Part shown: positions 1-7,498 of the stretch, one piece after another
How positions within the stretch are numbered: position 1 is the first letter of the stretch
Layout of the letters: each line of letters starts with the position of its first letter
Assembly (NCBI RefSeq): GCF_000718325.1
Contig: NZ_JOFV01000021.1
Span: 1 to 59,553 of the forward strand
Length of the DNA stretch: 59,553 nucleotides
Direction of reading: 5' to 3'
Source of the DNA: Oerskovia turbata
GTDB lineage: Bacteria; Actinomycetota; Actinomycetes; Actinomycetales; Cellulomonadaceae
Notes under the pieces: generated by a model
Told to the model about the DNA's origin: nothing
The model's input: the letters and a program-made list of their open reading frames with translations, nothing else
Databases searched by the model: none
Program-made: the position numbers and the translations under genes

Positions 1-96
1 ACCCCCATCACCGGCACCGCCACGACCACCACCACCGCCCCACCCCTGACCATCCACGAAGCCCGCACCCGCCTCGTCACCGAACCCCTCGACTGA
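1..96 (+). CDS. 3' end of an unidentified upstream gene (partial)
   Basis: An open frame enters from the left edge and stops with TGA at 94-96, leaving 31 visible residues with a run of five threonines and an ending of ...RLVTEPLD. Almost every codon ends in C, which is stricter than in the neighbouring genes. I do not recognise the family; it lacks the cysteines of the zinc-ribbon protein often found upstream of this RNase H in actinobacteria. Too little is visible to give a function. Confidence 0.4.
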   Translation, partial: TPITGTATTTTTAPPLTIHEARTRLVTEPLD

Positions 97-292
97 ACGG
101 GATGCTGCCCGTCGTCGCCTCGGTCGGTTCGACGACAGCAGCCCGCACGAGGAACACTGAGCGGACCGCTCGGTGTGCGCCTCGGCTCTGGTCAGCAGCG
201 CAGCAGGTCCCGGGCGGCCGCTCTCGGCCAGGCCGACCGGCCAGACCGACCGAGCGGATCGACAGGACGAGGGCACACGTGGAGGACGAGGC
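97..292. other. Intergenic region with a small hairpin
   Basis: About 196 nt without a convincing gene. The only structure I see is a 10-bp inverted repeat at 155-164/166-175 (one T-G pair, one-base centre), which could be an operator or a weak terminator for the gene entering from the left. The open frames here are in-frame extensions or shadows of the RNase H gene. Confidence 0.3.
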
Positions 293-1522
293 ATGGGTAG
301 GACGTTGATCGTCGAGGCTGACGGCGGTTCACGCGGCAACCCCGGACCTGCGGGCTACGGCGCACTCGTGCGCGACGCTGCGACGGGAGCAGTGCTGGCC
401 GAGCGAGCCCGCTACCTCGGCGTCGTGTCGAACAACGTCGCCGAGTACTCGGGGCTCGTCGCGGGGCTCGACGCCGCGCGGTCGATCGACCCCGAGGCGC
501 GCGTGGTCGTGCGGATGGACTCCAAGCTCGTCGTCGAGCAGATGTCGGGGCGTTGGAAGATCAAGCACGAGGACATGCGCCGGCTCGCGGCCGAGGCGGC
601 GCAGGTGCTGCCGCCGTCGCAGGTCACCTACGAGTGGGTGCCGCGTGCCGACAACTCCGCGGCCGACGCCCTCGCGAACCAGGTCATGGACTCGCGCGGC
701 GAGATCGCCCACGACCACTGGGTTGCCGACGCCACACCTGTGACCGACCAGGGGCAGGCGGACACGGACCTGGCAGTCGAGGAGCCGGCCGACCCGAGCG
801 GTGCGCCCGGTGCCGACGCCGCCGGCCCCGGTTTCGACACGCCGACCCGTCCCTCGGGCGCCCGTGCCCGGTTCGACGGTGCCGAGCCGTTGACCGTCAT
901 CCTGGTCCGGCACGGCCAGACGCCGCTCACCGTGGCGGGCGCGTACTCGGGCTCATCGGTCCCCGGCCCGTCGCTCACCGCGCGGGGCCGGGTGCAGGCC
1001 GCCCAGGCTGCTGACCTGATCTACCGCATCGGCCGGGACCGCTGGACCGATCTGCCGAAGCCGACCGAGATCGTCGCGTCACCCATGGTCCGTGCGCAGG
1101 AGACCGCTCGCGCCGTGAGCCGCCGTCTGGGCCTGCACGTCCGCACCGACGAACGTTTCGCCGAGGTCCACTTCGGAGAGTGGGAGGGACTGACGGCCGG
1201 GCAGATCGCGGAGCGCTGGGACGGGCATCCCGAGCAGTGGCTCGTCTCGGGCACCGAGGCCGCCCCGGGCGGGGAGTCGATGGCCGACGTCGGCGACCGG
1301 GTCTGGGCCGGGCTGCAGGACCTTCTCGCGCAGGGCACCGGCCGGACCGTGGTCGTGGTGGGTCATGCGGTGCAGGTGCGTGCCGCCGTCGGGCGGGCGA
1401 TCGAGGCGCCGCCCTCGCGCTGGGCGGGCTTCCGGGTTCCGCCGGGGTCGGTGAGCATCGTGCGGCTGTGGGCCGACGGGGCGACCGAGCTGACCGTCGT
1501 CGGGTGCCCGAGCGAGCCCTGA
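293..1522 (+). CDS. Bifunctional ribonuclease HI / CobC-like histidine phosphatase
   Basis: A 409-residue fusion. Residues 1-130 are an RNase HI domain that cleaves RNA in RNA-DNA hybrids: the opening motif VEADGGSRGNPGPAG carries Asp10, with Glu51 (NNVAEYSG) and Asp76 (RMDSK) as further metal ligands. After a Pro/Ala-rich linker, residues from about 200 form a histidine phosphatase domain with the RHG motif (His207) and a second catalytic histidine near 358 (VVGHA). The phosphatase half resembles alpha-ribazole phosphatase CobC and phosphoglycerate mutase, so its substrate is uncertain. This fusion is typical of actinobacteria. The start at 293 is chosen because GGAGG at 281-285 lies 7 nt upstream and the RNase H fold begins there; an upstream in-frame extension to 173 has no homologous content. 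Confidence 0.93.
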   Translation: MGRTLIVEADGGSRGNPGPAGYGALVRDAATGAVLAERARYLGVVSNNVAEYSGLVAGLDAARSIDPEARVVVRMDSKLVVEQMSGRWKIKHEDMRRLAAEAAQVLPPSQVTYEWVPRADNSAADALANQVMDSRGEIAHDHWVADATPVTDQGQADTDLAVEEPADPSGAPGADAAGPGFDTPTRPSGARARFDGAEPLTVILVRHGQTPLTVAGAYSGSSVPGPSLTARGRVQAAQAADLIYRIGRDRWTDLPKPTEIVASPMVRAQETARAVSRRLGLHVRTDERFAEVHFGEWEGLTAGQIAERWDGHPEQWLVSGTEAAPGGESMADVGDRVWAGLQDLLAQGTGRTVVVVGHAVQVRAAVGRAIEAPPSRWAGFRVPPGSVSIVRLWADGATELTVVGCPSEP

Positions 1523-1531
1523 ACCCGCACT

Positions 1532-1584
1532 GAGAACGAGGTTGAGGTCGTCAGAAGGCCGTTGGCGACCTCGACGTCGTTCTC
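1532..1584. terminator. Bidirectional hairpin between convergent genes
   Basis: Arms at 1532-1549 and 1567-1584 pair over 18 bp with one mismatch and one G-T pair, with a 17-nt loop. It lies between the convergent RNase H and yaaA genes, the right place for a shared terminator. Confidence 0.7.
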
Positions 1585-1600
1585 GACCGTGGGTCCGTCG

Positions 1601-2374
1601 TCAGGAGACGACGAGCTCCAGCGTCGACGCACCGCGTGCTCCGGGCAGCAGCGTCGCATCGAGCAGCGCGGTACCGACGAGCTCGTACGCGGCCTTGAGC
1701 AGCTCGTCGGCCGTGTGCACGGGTTCGGCGCGAGTCAGGAGGTGTCCGGTGAGGACGCCGCGCGTGTGCTTGGCGTTGTGCGACACGACGCTCCGCTTCC
1801 CGTCGAGCTCGCGCAGCACGCGCACCGCGACGTGCTCGGCCCCGGCAGGCACCTTCCACGCGGCTGCGTAGGGCGCCGAGCGGCAGTCGATCACGACGTC
1901 ACCGGTCGCCCGCACGTCCAAGGCTGCGGCGAGGTGCGGTCGCCACGACGGGGCGAGCGCCCCGAGCGGAGGGAGCTTGGTGCCCATCGACAGCCGGTAG
2001 GCGGGGATGCGGTCGATGGGGGAGACCGTGCCCCACAGCGCCGACACGATCCGCACGGACTCCTCGGCCCGCGCCGCAGCGGCGGGCGGCAGGTCGGCCA
2101 GACCCGCAGCGGCGTACAGCACGCCCGAGTACACCCGCGAGGCGGGAGCAGCCGGCGCTGTCGCCAGCGACACGTTGCGCGCCACCTCGTCGGCGAGCCC
2201 GCTGCTGACACCCAGGACGTCGAGCGCGTCGCGCCGCCTGCTCGCGGCGACGAGCGCCTTGAGCACGGCCTTGCGGTGCCGGGTGAGCGACGGCGAGCTG
2301 AGGGACGCGAGGTCGAGTGGAGCGCCGTCGTCGGGCAGGGACTTTCCCTCGGAGGGCGGCAGGAGCAGAAGCAC
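1601..2374 (-). CDS. yaaA: Peroxide stress protein YaaA (DUF328/UPF0246)
   Basis: 257 residues, the normal length for YaaA. The N-terminus has the family signature LLPPSEGK, followed by the conserved SMGTKLP segment near the middle and the SHNAKHTRG stretch near residue 200. YaaA proteins limit free intracellular iron and protect DNA during peroxide stress in E. coli; the biochemical activity is less clear. The start is GTG at 2374. A -10-like TAGAGT lies on the minus strand at 2386-2381, only 6 nt before this GTG, and there is no ribosome binding site, so the mRNA is probably leaderless. It is divergent from the tautomerase gene and convergent with the RNase H gene. Confidence 0.9.
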   Translation of the reverse strand: MLLLLPPSEGKSLPDDGAPLDLASLSSPSLTRHRKAVLKALVAASRRRDALDVLGVSSGLADEVARNVSLATAPAAPASRVYSGVLYAAAGLADLPPAAAARAEESVRIVSALWGTVSPIDRIPAYRLSMGTKLPPLGALAPSWRPHLAAALDVRATGDVVIDCRSAPYAAAWKVPAGAEHVAVRVLRELDGKRSVVSHNAKHTRGVLTGHLLTRAEPVHTADELLKAAYELVGTALLDATLLPGARGASTLELVVS

Positions 2375-2380
2375 ACCGCC

Positions 2381-2386
2381 ACTCTA
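2381..2386 (-). promoter_or_regulatory. -10 element of yaaA (leaderless)
   Basis: TAGAGT on the minus strand, 6 nt upstream of the GTG start, matches the TANNNT actinobacterial -10 pattern. Confidence 0.5.
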
Positions 2387-2461
2387 GGGTGGGCGCGGCG
2401 GCCGTCCCGCCCGTCGCCCGCGTGGCGATGGTCACCCGTGGCGCACCCCGAGCCGCGGCAC

Positions 2462-2467
2462 TAGGTT
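2462..2467 (+). promoter_or_regulatory. -10 element of the tautomerase gene (leaderless)
   Basis: TAGGTT lies 7 nt before the ATG at 2475; no Shine-Dalgarno sequence is present. Confidence 0.45.
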
Positions 2468-2474
2468 GTGCCGC

Positions 2475-2861
2475 ATGGTCCAGGTCAAGATCTACGGCAC
2501 CCGCACGGTCTGGGAGATGAAGCGCGAGGTCATCTCCGACGTGATCCACCGGGCGGTCGTCGGCGCCTGGGGGCTGCCCGAGGACAAGCGGTTCCACCGC
2601 TTCCTCCTCATGGAGGACGGCGACCTGGTCGCGCCACAACGCAGCGACGCGTACCTCGTGATCGAGGTCGTGTGCTTCACGGGTCGTTCGCGCGAGGCCA
2701 AGCGGGCGCTCATCGCCGCGATGTTCGACGACGTCGCGCCCTTCCTGGGGCTGGCGGCGGACGACCTCGAGGTCGTCATCCTGGAGAGCCCGCCCGAGAG
2801 CTGGGGCATCCGGGGCACGAGCGGCGACGAGCTCGCGCTGGGCTACCGCGTGGACGTGTAG
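2475..2861 (+). CDS. Tautomerase family protein (4-oxalocrotonate tautomerase-like)
   Basis: 128 residues. Two beta-alpha-beta halves are visible: the first begins MVQVKIYG and continues through an ALGVPED-like segment (AWGLPEDKRFHR), and the second contains the IEVVCFTGRSREAKRALI helix region. The fold is that of the tautomerase superfamily members with roughly 130 residues. Enzymes of this family use an N-terminal proline as catalytic base, but here the residue after Met is Val, so either the protein is not a classical tautomerase or the true start differs. Position 2475 is chosen because TAGGTT lies 7 nt upstream. The stop codon overlaps the likely rnpB promoter. The physiological substrate is unknown. 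Confidence 0.75.
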   Translation: MVQVKIYGTRTVWEMKREVISDVIHRAVVGAWGLPEDKRFHRFLLMEDGDLVAPQRSDAYLVIEVVCFTGRSREAKRALIAAMFDDVAPFLGLAADDLEVVILESPPESWGIRGTSGDELALGYRVDV

Positions 2862-2864
2862 GCT
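2859..2864 (+). promoter_or_regulatory. -10 element of rnpB overlapping the tautomerase stop codon
   Basis: TAGGCT begins with the TAG stop of the upstream gene and ends 6 nt before position 2871, the first base of the RNase P RNA closing stem. This is the same spacing seen at the leaderless genes in this window. Confidence 0.5.
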
Positions 2865-2870
2865 GCGGGA

Positions 2871-3278
2871 GCGGATGAGTCGGTCAGACGGCCGCGTCGG
2901 CGCCCTCGTGGCGTCGCCGAGGAACGTCCGGGCTCCACAGGGCAAGGTGGTGGGTAACGCCCACCCGGGGTGACCCGCGGGACAGTGCCACAGAGAACAG
3001 ACCGCCTCCCACGACTCCGGTCGCGGGCGGTAAGGGTGAAACGGTGGTGTAAGAGACCACCAGCGGGCCAGGTGACTGGTCCGGCTAGGTAAACCCCACC
3101 TGGAGCAAGGTCAGACAGACTGTGTTGGAGGGCGGCCCGCCCGATTCTCTGGTGAGAAGCACAGTCGGGTAGACCGCTGGAGGCGTGCGGCAACGTACGT
3201 CGTAGATGGATGGCCGTCACCCGCGCGGGGGCAACCGCGCGCGGGGACAGAACCCGGCGTACCGACCGACTCATCCGC
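2871..3278 (+). ncRNA. rnpB: RNase P RNA (type A)
   Basis: The catalytic RNA of ribonuclease P, which trims tRNA 5' leaders. The ends form a perfect 15-bp closing helix (2871-2885 with 3264-3278). The universally conserved region follows at 2919 onward (GAGGAACGTCCGGGCTCC), and the 3' conserved segment ACAGAACCCGGCGTACC precedes the closing stem. Internal landmarks include GGTGAAACGGTG near 3034, and GGCTAGGTAAACCCC near 3083. The length of about 408 nt fits a high-GC actinobacterial type-A RNA. The one A-to-C change in the usual GAGGAAAGTCC is noted but the context is unmistakable. Confidence 0.97.
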
Positions 3279-3303
3279 CCTGTCATCCATCTCTCCCCGT
3301 CAG

Positions 3304-3309
3304 TAGGCT
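3304..3309 (+). promoter_or_regulatory. -10 element of the DUF1579-like gene (leaderless)
   Basis: TAGGCT ends 6 nt before the ATG at 3316 and there is no ribosome binding site. Confidence 0.45.
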
Positions 3310-3315
3310 GGCGGG

Positions 3316-3777
3316 ATGAGGATCGTCGAGTGCTTGGCTCCCCTCGTGGGGCAGTGGCAGGGCGTCCACCGGCAGCGCCTCCTCCCGACCGACGAGTTCG
3401 TCGCGTCGGCCGCGACCGCTTCGGTCACGGTCACGGCGCGCGAGTACGTCTCGTTCGCCTACACGTGGTCCGACGGCGACGCGCCCCAGGAGGGCCTCCT
3501 GCTTCTGAGCGGCGGCTCGGGCGAGGAGGGGGTGTCGGCGGTGTGGCTCGACTCGTGGCACGCGTCGCCCGCGTGGATGCTCGTCGACGGGACGGTGGGG
3601 GACGACGGCGTCGTGCGGCTCACCGGGAGCTATGCCGCGCCGGAGGGGCCGGACTGGGGCTGGCAGATCTTCGTCGCGCCGGTCGTGGGCGGTGGCGGGC
3701 GCATGACGATGCTCAACCTGGTGCCGGGCGAGGCCGCGTACGAGGCGGTCGAGGCCGTGTACGACCAGCGGGCCTGA
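3316..3777 (+). CDS. DUF1579-like small beta-rich protein
   Basis: 153 residues with alternating short beta strands (for example ASVTVTAREYVSFAYTW, GGGRMTMLNLV) and no transmembrane segment or signal peptide. The pattern resembles DUF1579/lipocalin-like proteins, which begin by describing a small core (LAPLVGQWQG) as here. No catalytic motif is evident. The gene follows rnpB and converges with the DUF6328 gene. Function unknown. Confidence 0.6.
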   Translation: MRIVECLAPLVGQWQGVHRQRLLPTDEFVASAATASVTVTAREYVSFAYTWSDGDAPQEGLLLLSGGSGEEGVSAVWLDSWHASPAWMLVDGTVGDDGVVRLTGSYAAPEGPDWGWQIFVAPVVGGGGRMTMLNLVPGEAAYEAVEAVYDQRA

Positions 3778-3810
3778 ACGCTGCGGCCGACTGCTCGTCG
3801 CCCGCTCGCC

Positions 3811-4383
3811 CTACTCGTCGCCCGCTCGCGCCCGCCGCATCAGCCCGAGGGGCAGTGCGACCCACAGCAGAGCGAACAGCACGAGCGCGCCCACCGCCGC
3901 GATCACCGCGGCCGTCCACCCGACGACGACGTCGAAGATCAGCAGCACCGTGCCCGTGACGACGAGGGCGAGGACTGCGAGCCCTACCCGCGCCAGCCGG
4001 TCGGCCGACGTGACGAGCCGCGCCTTGAGGTGCTTGCGGAAGAGCATGCGGTGCAGAGACACGGGTGCGACGAGCAGCCCGGTCGCGATCACGGAGAGCA
4101 CCACGAGGCACAGGTAGACGGTGCGCTGCGCGGGGTCGAGCTCCCCGAACCGCTGCTGGAACGGCAGGGTCAGCAGGAAGCCGGTGAGGATCTGCACGCC
4201 CATCTGCGTGACGCGGAGCTCCTGGAGGAGCTCGGCCCAGTTCCGGTCGGCCCGCTCGTCGGCGCTCTCGTCCCGTGAGTCGGTGATCGGCCCGTCGTGC
4301 GCGCGGTCGGGCTGCTGGTTGTGGGCTCCGTCGCCCGAGGCGCTCGACCCTGCGGGGCCGCCGGCGTCGGCGCCCTTGTTCAT
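3811..4383 (-). CDS. DUF6328 family membrane protein
   Basis: 190 residues. The first 50 or so are acidic and polar (Asp, Glu, Gly-rich) and likely cytoplasmic. Then comes the family core with WAELLQELRVTQMGVQ followed by a first hydrophobic segment (ILTGFLLTLPF) and QQRFGEL, and then three more membrane segments (about residues 90-112, 130-150 and 155-178). DUF6328 proteins are small four-helix membrane proteins of unknown function common in actinobacteria. The start at 4383 is the first Met; no -10 element stands at leaderless distance. Confidence 0.75.
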   Translation of the reverse strand: MNKGADAGGPAGSSASGDGAHNQQPDRAHDGPITDSRDESADERADRNWAELLQELRVTQMGVQILTGFLLTLPFQQRFGELDPAQRTVYLCLVVLSVIATGLLVAPVSLHRMLFRKHLKARLVTSADRLARVGLAVLALVVTGTVLLIFDVVVGWTAAVIAAVGALVLFALLWVALPLGLMRRARAGDE

Positions 4384-4413
4384 TCGGCGACCCCGTCCAT
4401 CCGACGGCCCCGC

Positions 4414-4683
4414 TCAGTGGTTCCGCAGCGCGGAGATGAGCTCGCCCTTGCGCATGGTCGAGCGGCCTTCGATACCGACCTCGCGGGCGCGCTTGCGCAG
4501 CTCGGCGACGCTCCACTCCTCGTAGGCGGGTGAGGAGCCTCCCTTGGCGCCGACCTCGCTCCGGGACGACGCGGCGGCCGCGTTCGCTATGCGTGCGGAC
4601 TTCTCCTTCGAGTTCCCCTCGTCGCGCAGCGACTCGTACAGCTCCTTGTCCTTGACGGACGGGCCGGGGTCTCGCCTGGGCAT
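4414..4683 (-). CDS. DUF7218-like protein with Rho-N/SAP-type C-terminus
   Basis: 89 residues. The N-terminal half (PSVKDKELYESLRDEGNSKEKSARIANA, about residues 8-35) is the conserved part of a family of small actinobacterial proteins; the C-terminal half has the helix-extended-loop-helix pattern of Rho N-terminal/SAP domains (WSVAELRKRAREVGIEG ... KGELISAL), which usually bind nucleic acid. The start at 4683 is preceded by GAGGTGG about 6 nt upstream; a longer frame to 4800 lacks support. Likely a nucleic-acid-associated or stress protein; the exact role is unknown. Confidence 0.7.
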   Translation of the reverse strand: MPRRDPGPSVKDKELYESLRDEGNSKEKSARIANAAAASSRSEVGAKGGSSPAYEEWSVAELRKRAREVGIEGRSTMRKGELISALRNH

Positions 4684-4954
4684 GGTGACCACCTCTCGGG
4701 TCGTGTCTCGGTAGGTCGTCCGACCGTACGACGGCGCCGCGCCACTCGCGCGAGAAGTCGCACCGAGGTGGGGCAGACCCGGTCGAAGCACCACGAGCAC
4801 GGGGATGATTCGCCCTTAAATGCACCTGATGACCCTCTCAGGTAAAGTAATCCCCAGAATGCTGTCATGCGGGCGCCTGTTGGGGGTACCCTTGCTCTGT
4901 TGGCGGCACTGCAGGCGTCGGGTGCCGAGAACGCGACGAGCGGGGGCTCACGTC
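4684..4954. other. Divergent intergenic region upstream of the STAS gene
   Basis: About 270 nt. A short A/T-richer patch at 4815-4860 is unusual for this DNA and includes TAAAGT at 4843-4848, and GGGTAC lies at 4884-4889 in a form like the -10 of stress sigma factors. No matching -35 stands at the proper distance for either, so I do not assign a promoter. An in-frame extension of the STAS frame runs to 4820 but has no domain content. Confidence 0.3.
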
Positions 4955-5335
4955 ATGACTGCGAGCAAGACAACGACGACGACAGGCGGGATCACGCTCT
5001 TCGAGCAGCCCGACACGAGCGTGGTGGACATGTGGGGCGAGATCGACGTCGCCCTGCGGAGCGAGGCGAGTGCGGCACTGGCGAACGCCCTGGACCGTGA
5101 CGTCCCCGTGGTGATCGACACCTCGAAGGTGACGTTCATGGACTCGACCGGGATCGCGTTCCTCGTGCAGTTCTACACGATCGGCTGCGAGGAAGGGCTC
5201 CAGGTGAGCCTGCGGAACCCGCCGACGGTCGTGACCGACGTCCTGGAGATGCTGGGCGTGATCGACATCTTCCCGTCGCTGCCGCAGCATCAGATCGAGC
5301 ACCCGGTCGAGGACCGGCACCCGAGCACGGTCTGA
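4955..5335 (+). CDS. STAS-domain anti-sigma factor antagonist
   Basis: 126 residues with the STAS fold of SpoIIAA/RsbV: a strand and turn at DMWGEIDVAL, then VVIDTSKVTFMDSTGIAFLVQFY around residues 48-70. Ser54-55 region (FMDSTGI) holds the serine that kinase-type anti-sigma factors phosphorylate, so the protein probably releases an alternative sigma factor from its anti-sigma factor when dephosphorylated. No sigma or anti-sigma gene is adjacent. It could be a target of the PP2C phosphatases encoded 48 kb away in the stressosome operon, but this is only inference. The start at 4955 follows the alignment of the STAS fold. Confidence 0.85.
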   Translation: MTASKTTTTTGGITLFEQPDTSVVDMWGEIDVALRSEASAALANALDRDVPVVIDTSKVTFMDSTGIAFLVQFYTIGCEEGLQVSLRNPPTVVTDVLEMLGVIDIFPSLPQHQIEHPVEDRHPSTV

Positions 5336-5363
5336 GGCCGGTCGACCGCCCGGCCTGACCCGC

Positions 5364-5423
5364 CACAGCGGACCAGGCCGAGCCGCAGCGGACCAGGCCG
5401 AGCCGCAGCGGACCAGGCCGAGC
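5364..5423. repeat. Three tandem copies of a 20-bp unit
   Basis: Units at 5364-5383, 5384-5403 and 5404-5423 are identical except that the first begins CACAGC instead of CGCAGC. The array lies between the convergent STAS and ppgK genes and codes for nothing convincing. Confidence 0.9.
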
Positions 5424-5444
5424 CCGGCCCGCGCGCGACGACGA

Positions 5445-6224
5445 CTACGCGAGCCCGGCCCCTTCGGCGGCGAGCGCCGCGGCCCCGACGATCCCGGCTG
5501 CGTTGCGCAGCTTCGCGGGGATGATCGGTGCCTTGAGGTCGAGCAGCGGCAGGAAGTTCTCGTGGTGCTTGGAGATGCCGCCGCCGACCACGATGAGGTC
5601 GGGAGAGAACAGCATCTCGACGACGTCGAAGTAGCGCTGGAGCCGCGCCGCCCACTCCTCCCAGGAGAGGTCCTCGCGGCTGCGCGCGGACTCCGCGGCC
5701 CGGGACTCGGCGTCGAACCCGTCGATCTCGAGGTGTCCCAGCTCGGTGTTGGGCACGAGGACCCCGTCGACGACGAGTGCGCTGCCGATGCCCGTCCCGA
5801 GGGTCGCGAGGAGCACGGTGCCGCGCGCGTCCTTGGCGGCGCCGTACCGGACCTCGCCGATCCCGGCGGCGTCGGCGTCGTTGACGGCGACGACGTGCCG
5901 CCCGGTCTCCTTCTTGATCAGGGCGGGCAGGTCGACGCCCTTCCACGACTTGTCGAGGTTCGCGATGAACCCGATCACGCCGTGGCGGATGGGGCCGGGG
6001 AACGCGACGCCGATGGGGACGTCGTGGGGCAGGTCGTACTCGTCGACGAGCTCCGCGATGACCTTGGCGACGGCCTCGGGGGTCGAGGGCTGCGGCGTCG
6101 GGATGCGGTGGCGCTCCTGGGCGAACTCGCCCGTCGAGAGGTCGACGGGTGCGCCCTTGATGCCGCTGCCGCCGACGTCGATCCCGAACGCGAGGCCGTG
6201 GTGGTGGTGTGAGTGCTTGCTCAT
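5445..6224 (-). CDS. ppgK: Polyphosphate glucokinase
   Basis: 259 residues, a ROK-family kinase that phosphorylates glucose with polyphosphate or ATP. The N-terminal phosphate loop is [11 protein letters not shown]; the glucose-binding and catalytic region is [15 protein letters not shown], followed by the second phosphate motif LGTGIGSAL and the ROK segment LGHLEIDG. A histidine-rich N-terminus (HSHHHHG) precedes the loop. The start codon overlaps the stop of map (positions 6221-6224), so the two are translationally coupled. Such a map-ppgK pair is common in actinobacteria. Confidence 0.93.
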   Translation of the reverse strand: MSKHSHHHHGLAFGIDVGGSGIKGAPVDLSTGEFAQERHRIPTPQPSTPEAVAKVIAELVDEYDLPHDVPIGVAFPGPIRHGVIGFIANLDKSWKGVDLPALIKKETGRHVVAVNDADAAGIGEVRYGAAKDARGTVLLATLGTGIGSALVVDGVLVPNTELGHLEIDGFDAESRAAESARSREDLSWEEWAARLQRYFDVVEMLFSPDLIVVGGGISKHHENFLPLLDLKAPIIPAKLRNAAGIVGAAALAAEGAGLA

Positions 6225-7102
6225 GGCAGGGTCAGGATCTCCGCTCCGTCTTCGGTGACGACCAGGGTGTGCTCGAACTGGGCGGTCAGCGACCGGTCCG
6301 CGGTGACTACGGTCCACCCGTCGTCCCACGTCTGCCACTCGGGGCCGCCCAGCGTCAGCATGGGTTCGATGGTGAAGACCATCCCTGGTTCGATGATGGT
6401 GTCGTGGTCGGGGGCCGCGTCGTAGTGCGGGATGACGAGGCCCGAGTGGAAGGCCTCCCCGACGCCGTGGCCCGTGTACTCGCGCACCACGCCGTACCCG
6501 TGGCGGTGCGCGTACTTCTCGATGACGCGGCCCAGGACGTTGACCTCGCGCCCGGGGCGCACGGCCTTGATGGCGCGGTCGAGGGACTCGCGCGTGCGCT
6601 GGACGAGCAGCGCGGCCTCCTCGCTGATCTCGCCGACCGCGAAGGTCGCGTTGTTGTCGCCGTGGACGCCGCCCACGTACGCGGTGATGTCGACGTTGAC
6701 GATGTCGCCCTCCACCATCTCGGTCGAGTCGGGGATCCCGTGGCACACGACCTCGTTGAGGGACGTGCACAGCGACTTGGGGAACCCGCGGTAGCCGAGC
6801 GTGGACGGGTAGGCGCCGTGGTCGAGGAGGAACTCGTGCCCGATCCGGTCGAGCTCGTCGGTGCTCACCCCGGGGGCGACGTGCATCCCGACCTCGGCGA
6901 GGGCCTGGGCCGCGATGCGGCTCGCGACGCGGATCCGCTCGATCGTCTCGGGGGCCACGACGTCGTCGCCCGTGAAGGGCTGCGGGCCGGGCCGTCCGAC
7001 GTACTCGGGCCGCGCGATCGAGCGCGGCACGGCGCGTGGCGGGGAGAGCGTCCCGGGGACCAGAGGTCCGCGCGGGGCGGTCAGGACGGGTGAACCGGGC
7101 AT
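6221..7102 (-). CDS. map: Type I methionine aminopeptidase
   Basis: 293 residues. It removes the initiator Met from new proteins. Metal ligands of the pita-bread fold are visible: VNVDITAY and VHGDNNATF (two Asp), GHGVGEAFH (His), FTIEPML (Glu) and a final Glu in QFEHTLVV; the substrate-side His is in VVCHGIPD. An N-terminal extension of about 40 residues with proline-rich [18 protein letters not shown] is typical of the actinobacterial MetAP1c type and contains an SH3-like ligand segment. TAGACT on the minus strand at 7114-7109 stands 6 nt before the ATG, so the transcript is likely leaderless. Confidence 0.95.
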   Translation of the reverse strand: MPGSPVLTAPRGPLVPGTLSPPRAVPRSIARPEYVGRPGPQPFTGDDVVAPETIERIRVASRIAAQALAEVGMHVAPGVSTDELDRIGHEFLLDHGAYPSTLGYRGFPKSLCTSLNEVVCHGIPDSTEMVEGDIVNVDITAYVGGVHGDNNATFAVGEISEEAALLVQRTRESLDRAIKAVRPGREVNVLGRVIEKYAHRHGYGVVREYTGHGVGEAFHSGLVIPHYDAAPDHDTIIEPGMVFTIEPMLTLGGPEWQTWDDGWTVVTADRSLTAQFEHTLVVTEDGAEILTLP

Positions 7103-7108
7103 CGTGCC

Positions 7109-7114
7109 AGTCTA
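7109..7114 (-). promoter_or_regulatory. -10 element of map (leaderless)
   Basis: TAGACT on the minus strand, 6 nt before the ATG at 7102. Confidence 0.5.
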
Positions 7115-7189
7115 CGGAGGTGAGCGCCGCCGAGACGTCCATCGGCCCTGCGCGCGTCCGCCGTCGCGCGCGGGGTCGTGTCGGTGCGG

Positions 7190-7195
7190 CAGGAT
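7190..7195 (+). promoter_or_regulatory. -10 element of the SPOR-like gene (leaderless)
   Basis: CAGGAT, 6 nt before the ATG at 7202; the same hexamer precedes glnA2. Confidence 0.4.
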
Positions 7196-7201
7196 CGACC
7201 C

Positions 7202-7423
7202 ATGACGAAGGAACGATTCTCCGACGACGGTGACGCTGCGAGCGACGACCAGTTCTTCTTCGACACGCGCACGGGCGAGGTGTCGAAGGGCCCACAGTCG
7301 ACCTGGTCGTCGCGCATGGGGCCCTACCCGACGCGGGAGGCGGCGGCCAAGGCGCTCGAGCTCGCTCGTGCCCGCTCCGAGGCGTGGGACGAGGAGGAGC
7401 GCGAGCGAGAGCAGGACCGGTGA
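7202..7423 (+). CDS. Small SPOR-like protein
   Basis: 73 residues. The core [36 protein letters not shown] resembles the short actinobacterial SPOR-domain proteins in which WYNTKTGEVE...GPY.TREEA is conserved. SPOR domains bind peptidoglycan, but this protein has no signal peptide, so an envelope role is not established. The tail is very acidic and basic ([10 protein letters not shown]). The start at 7202 follows the CAGGAT hexamer; an extension to 7178 adds nine unlikely residues. Confidence 0.7.
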   Translation: MTKERFSDDGDAASDDQFFFDTRTGEVSKGPQSTWSSRMGPYPTREAAAKALELARARSEAWDEEEREREQDR

Positions 7424-7498
7424 CGTCCTGCCCGACGACGCTACGCGCCCCGGTGCACCAGGGCACCCTGGCGCGCGACGCCGTCGGGCGGGGGAGCG

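Noticed and set aside
3794..3829. 16-bp direct repeat (3794-3809 and 3814-3829) at the end of the DUF6328 gene
   Set aside because: One copy is part of the coding end; short and without partner sites, so I do not list it as functional.
4884..4889. GGGTAC as a stress-sigma -10 before the STAS gene
   Set aside because: No GTTT-like -35 at 13-16 bp upstream.
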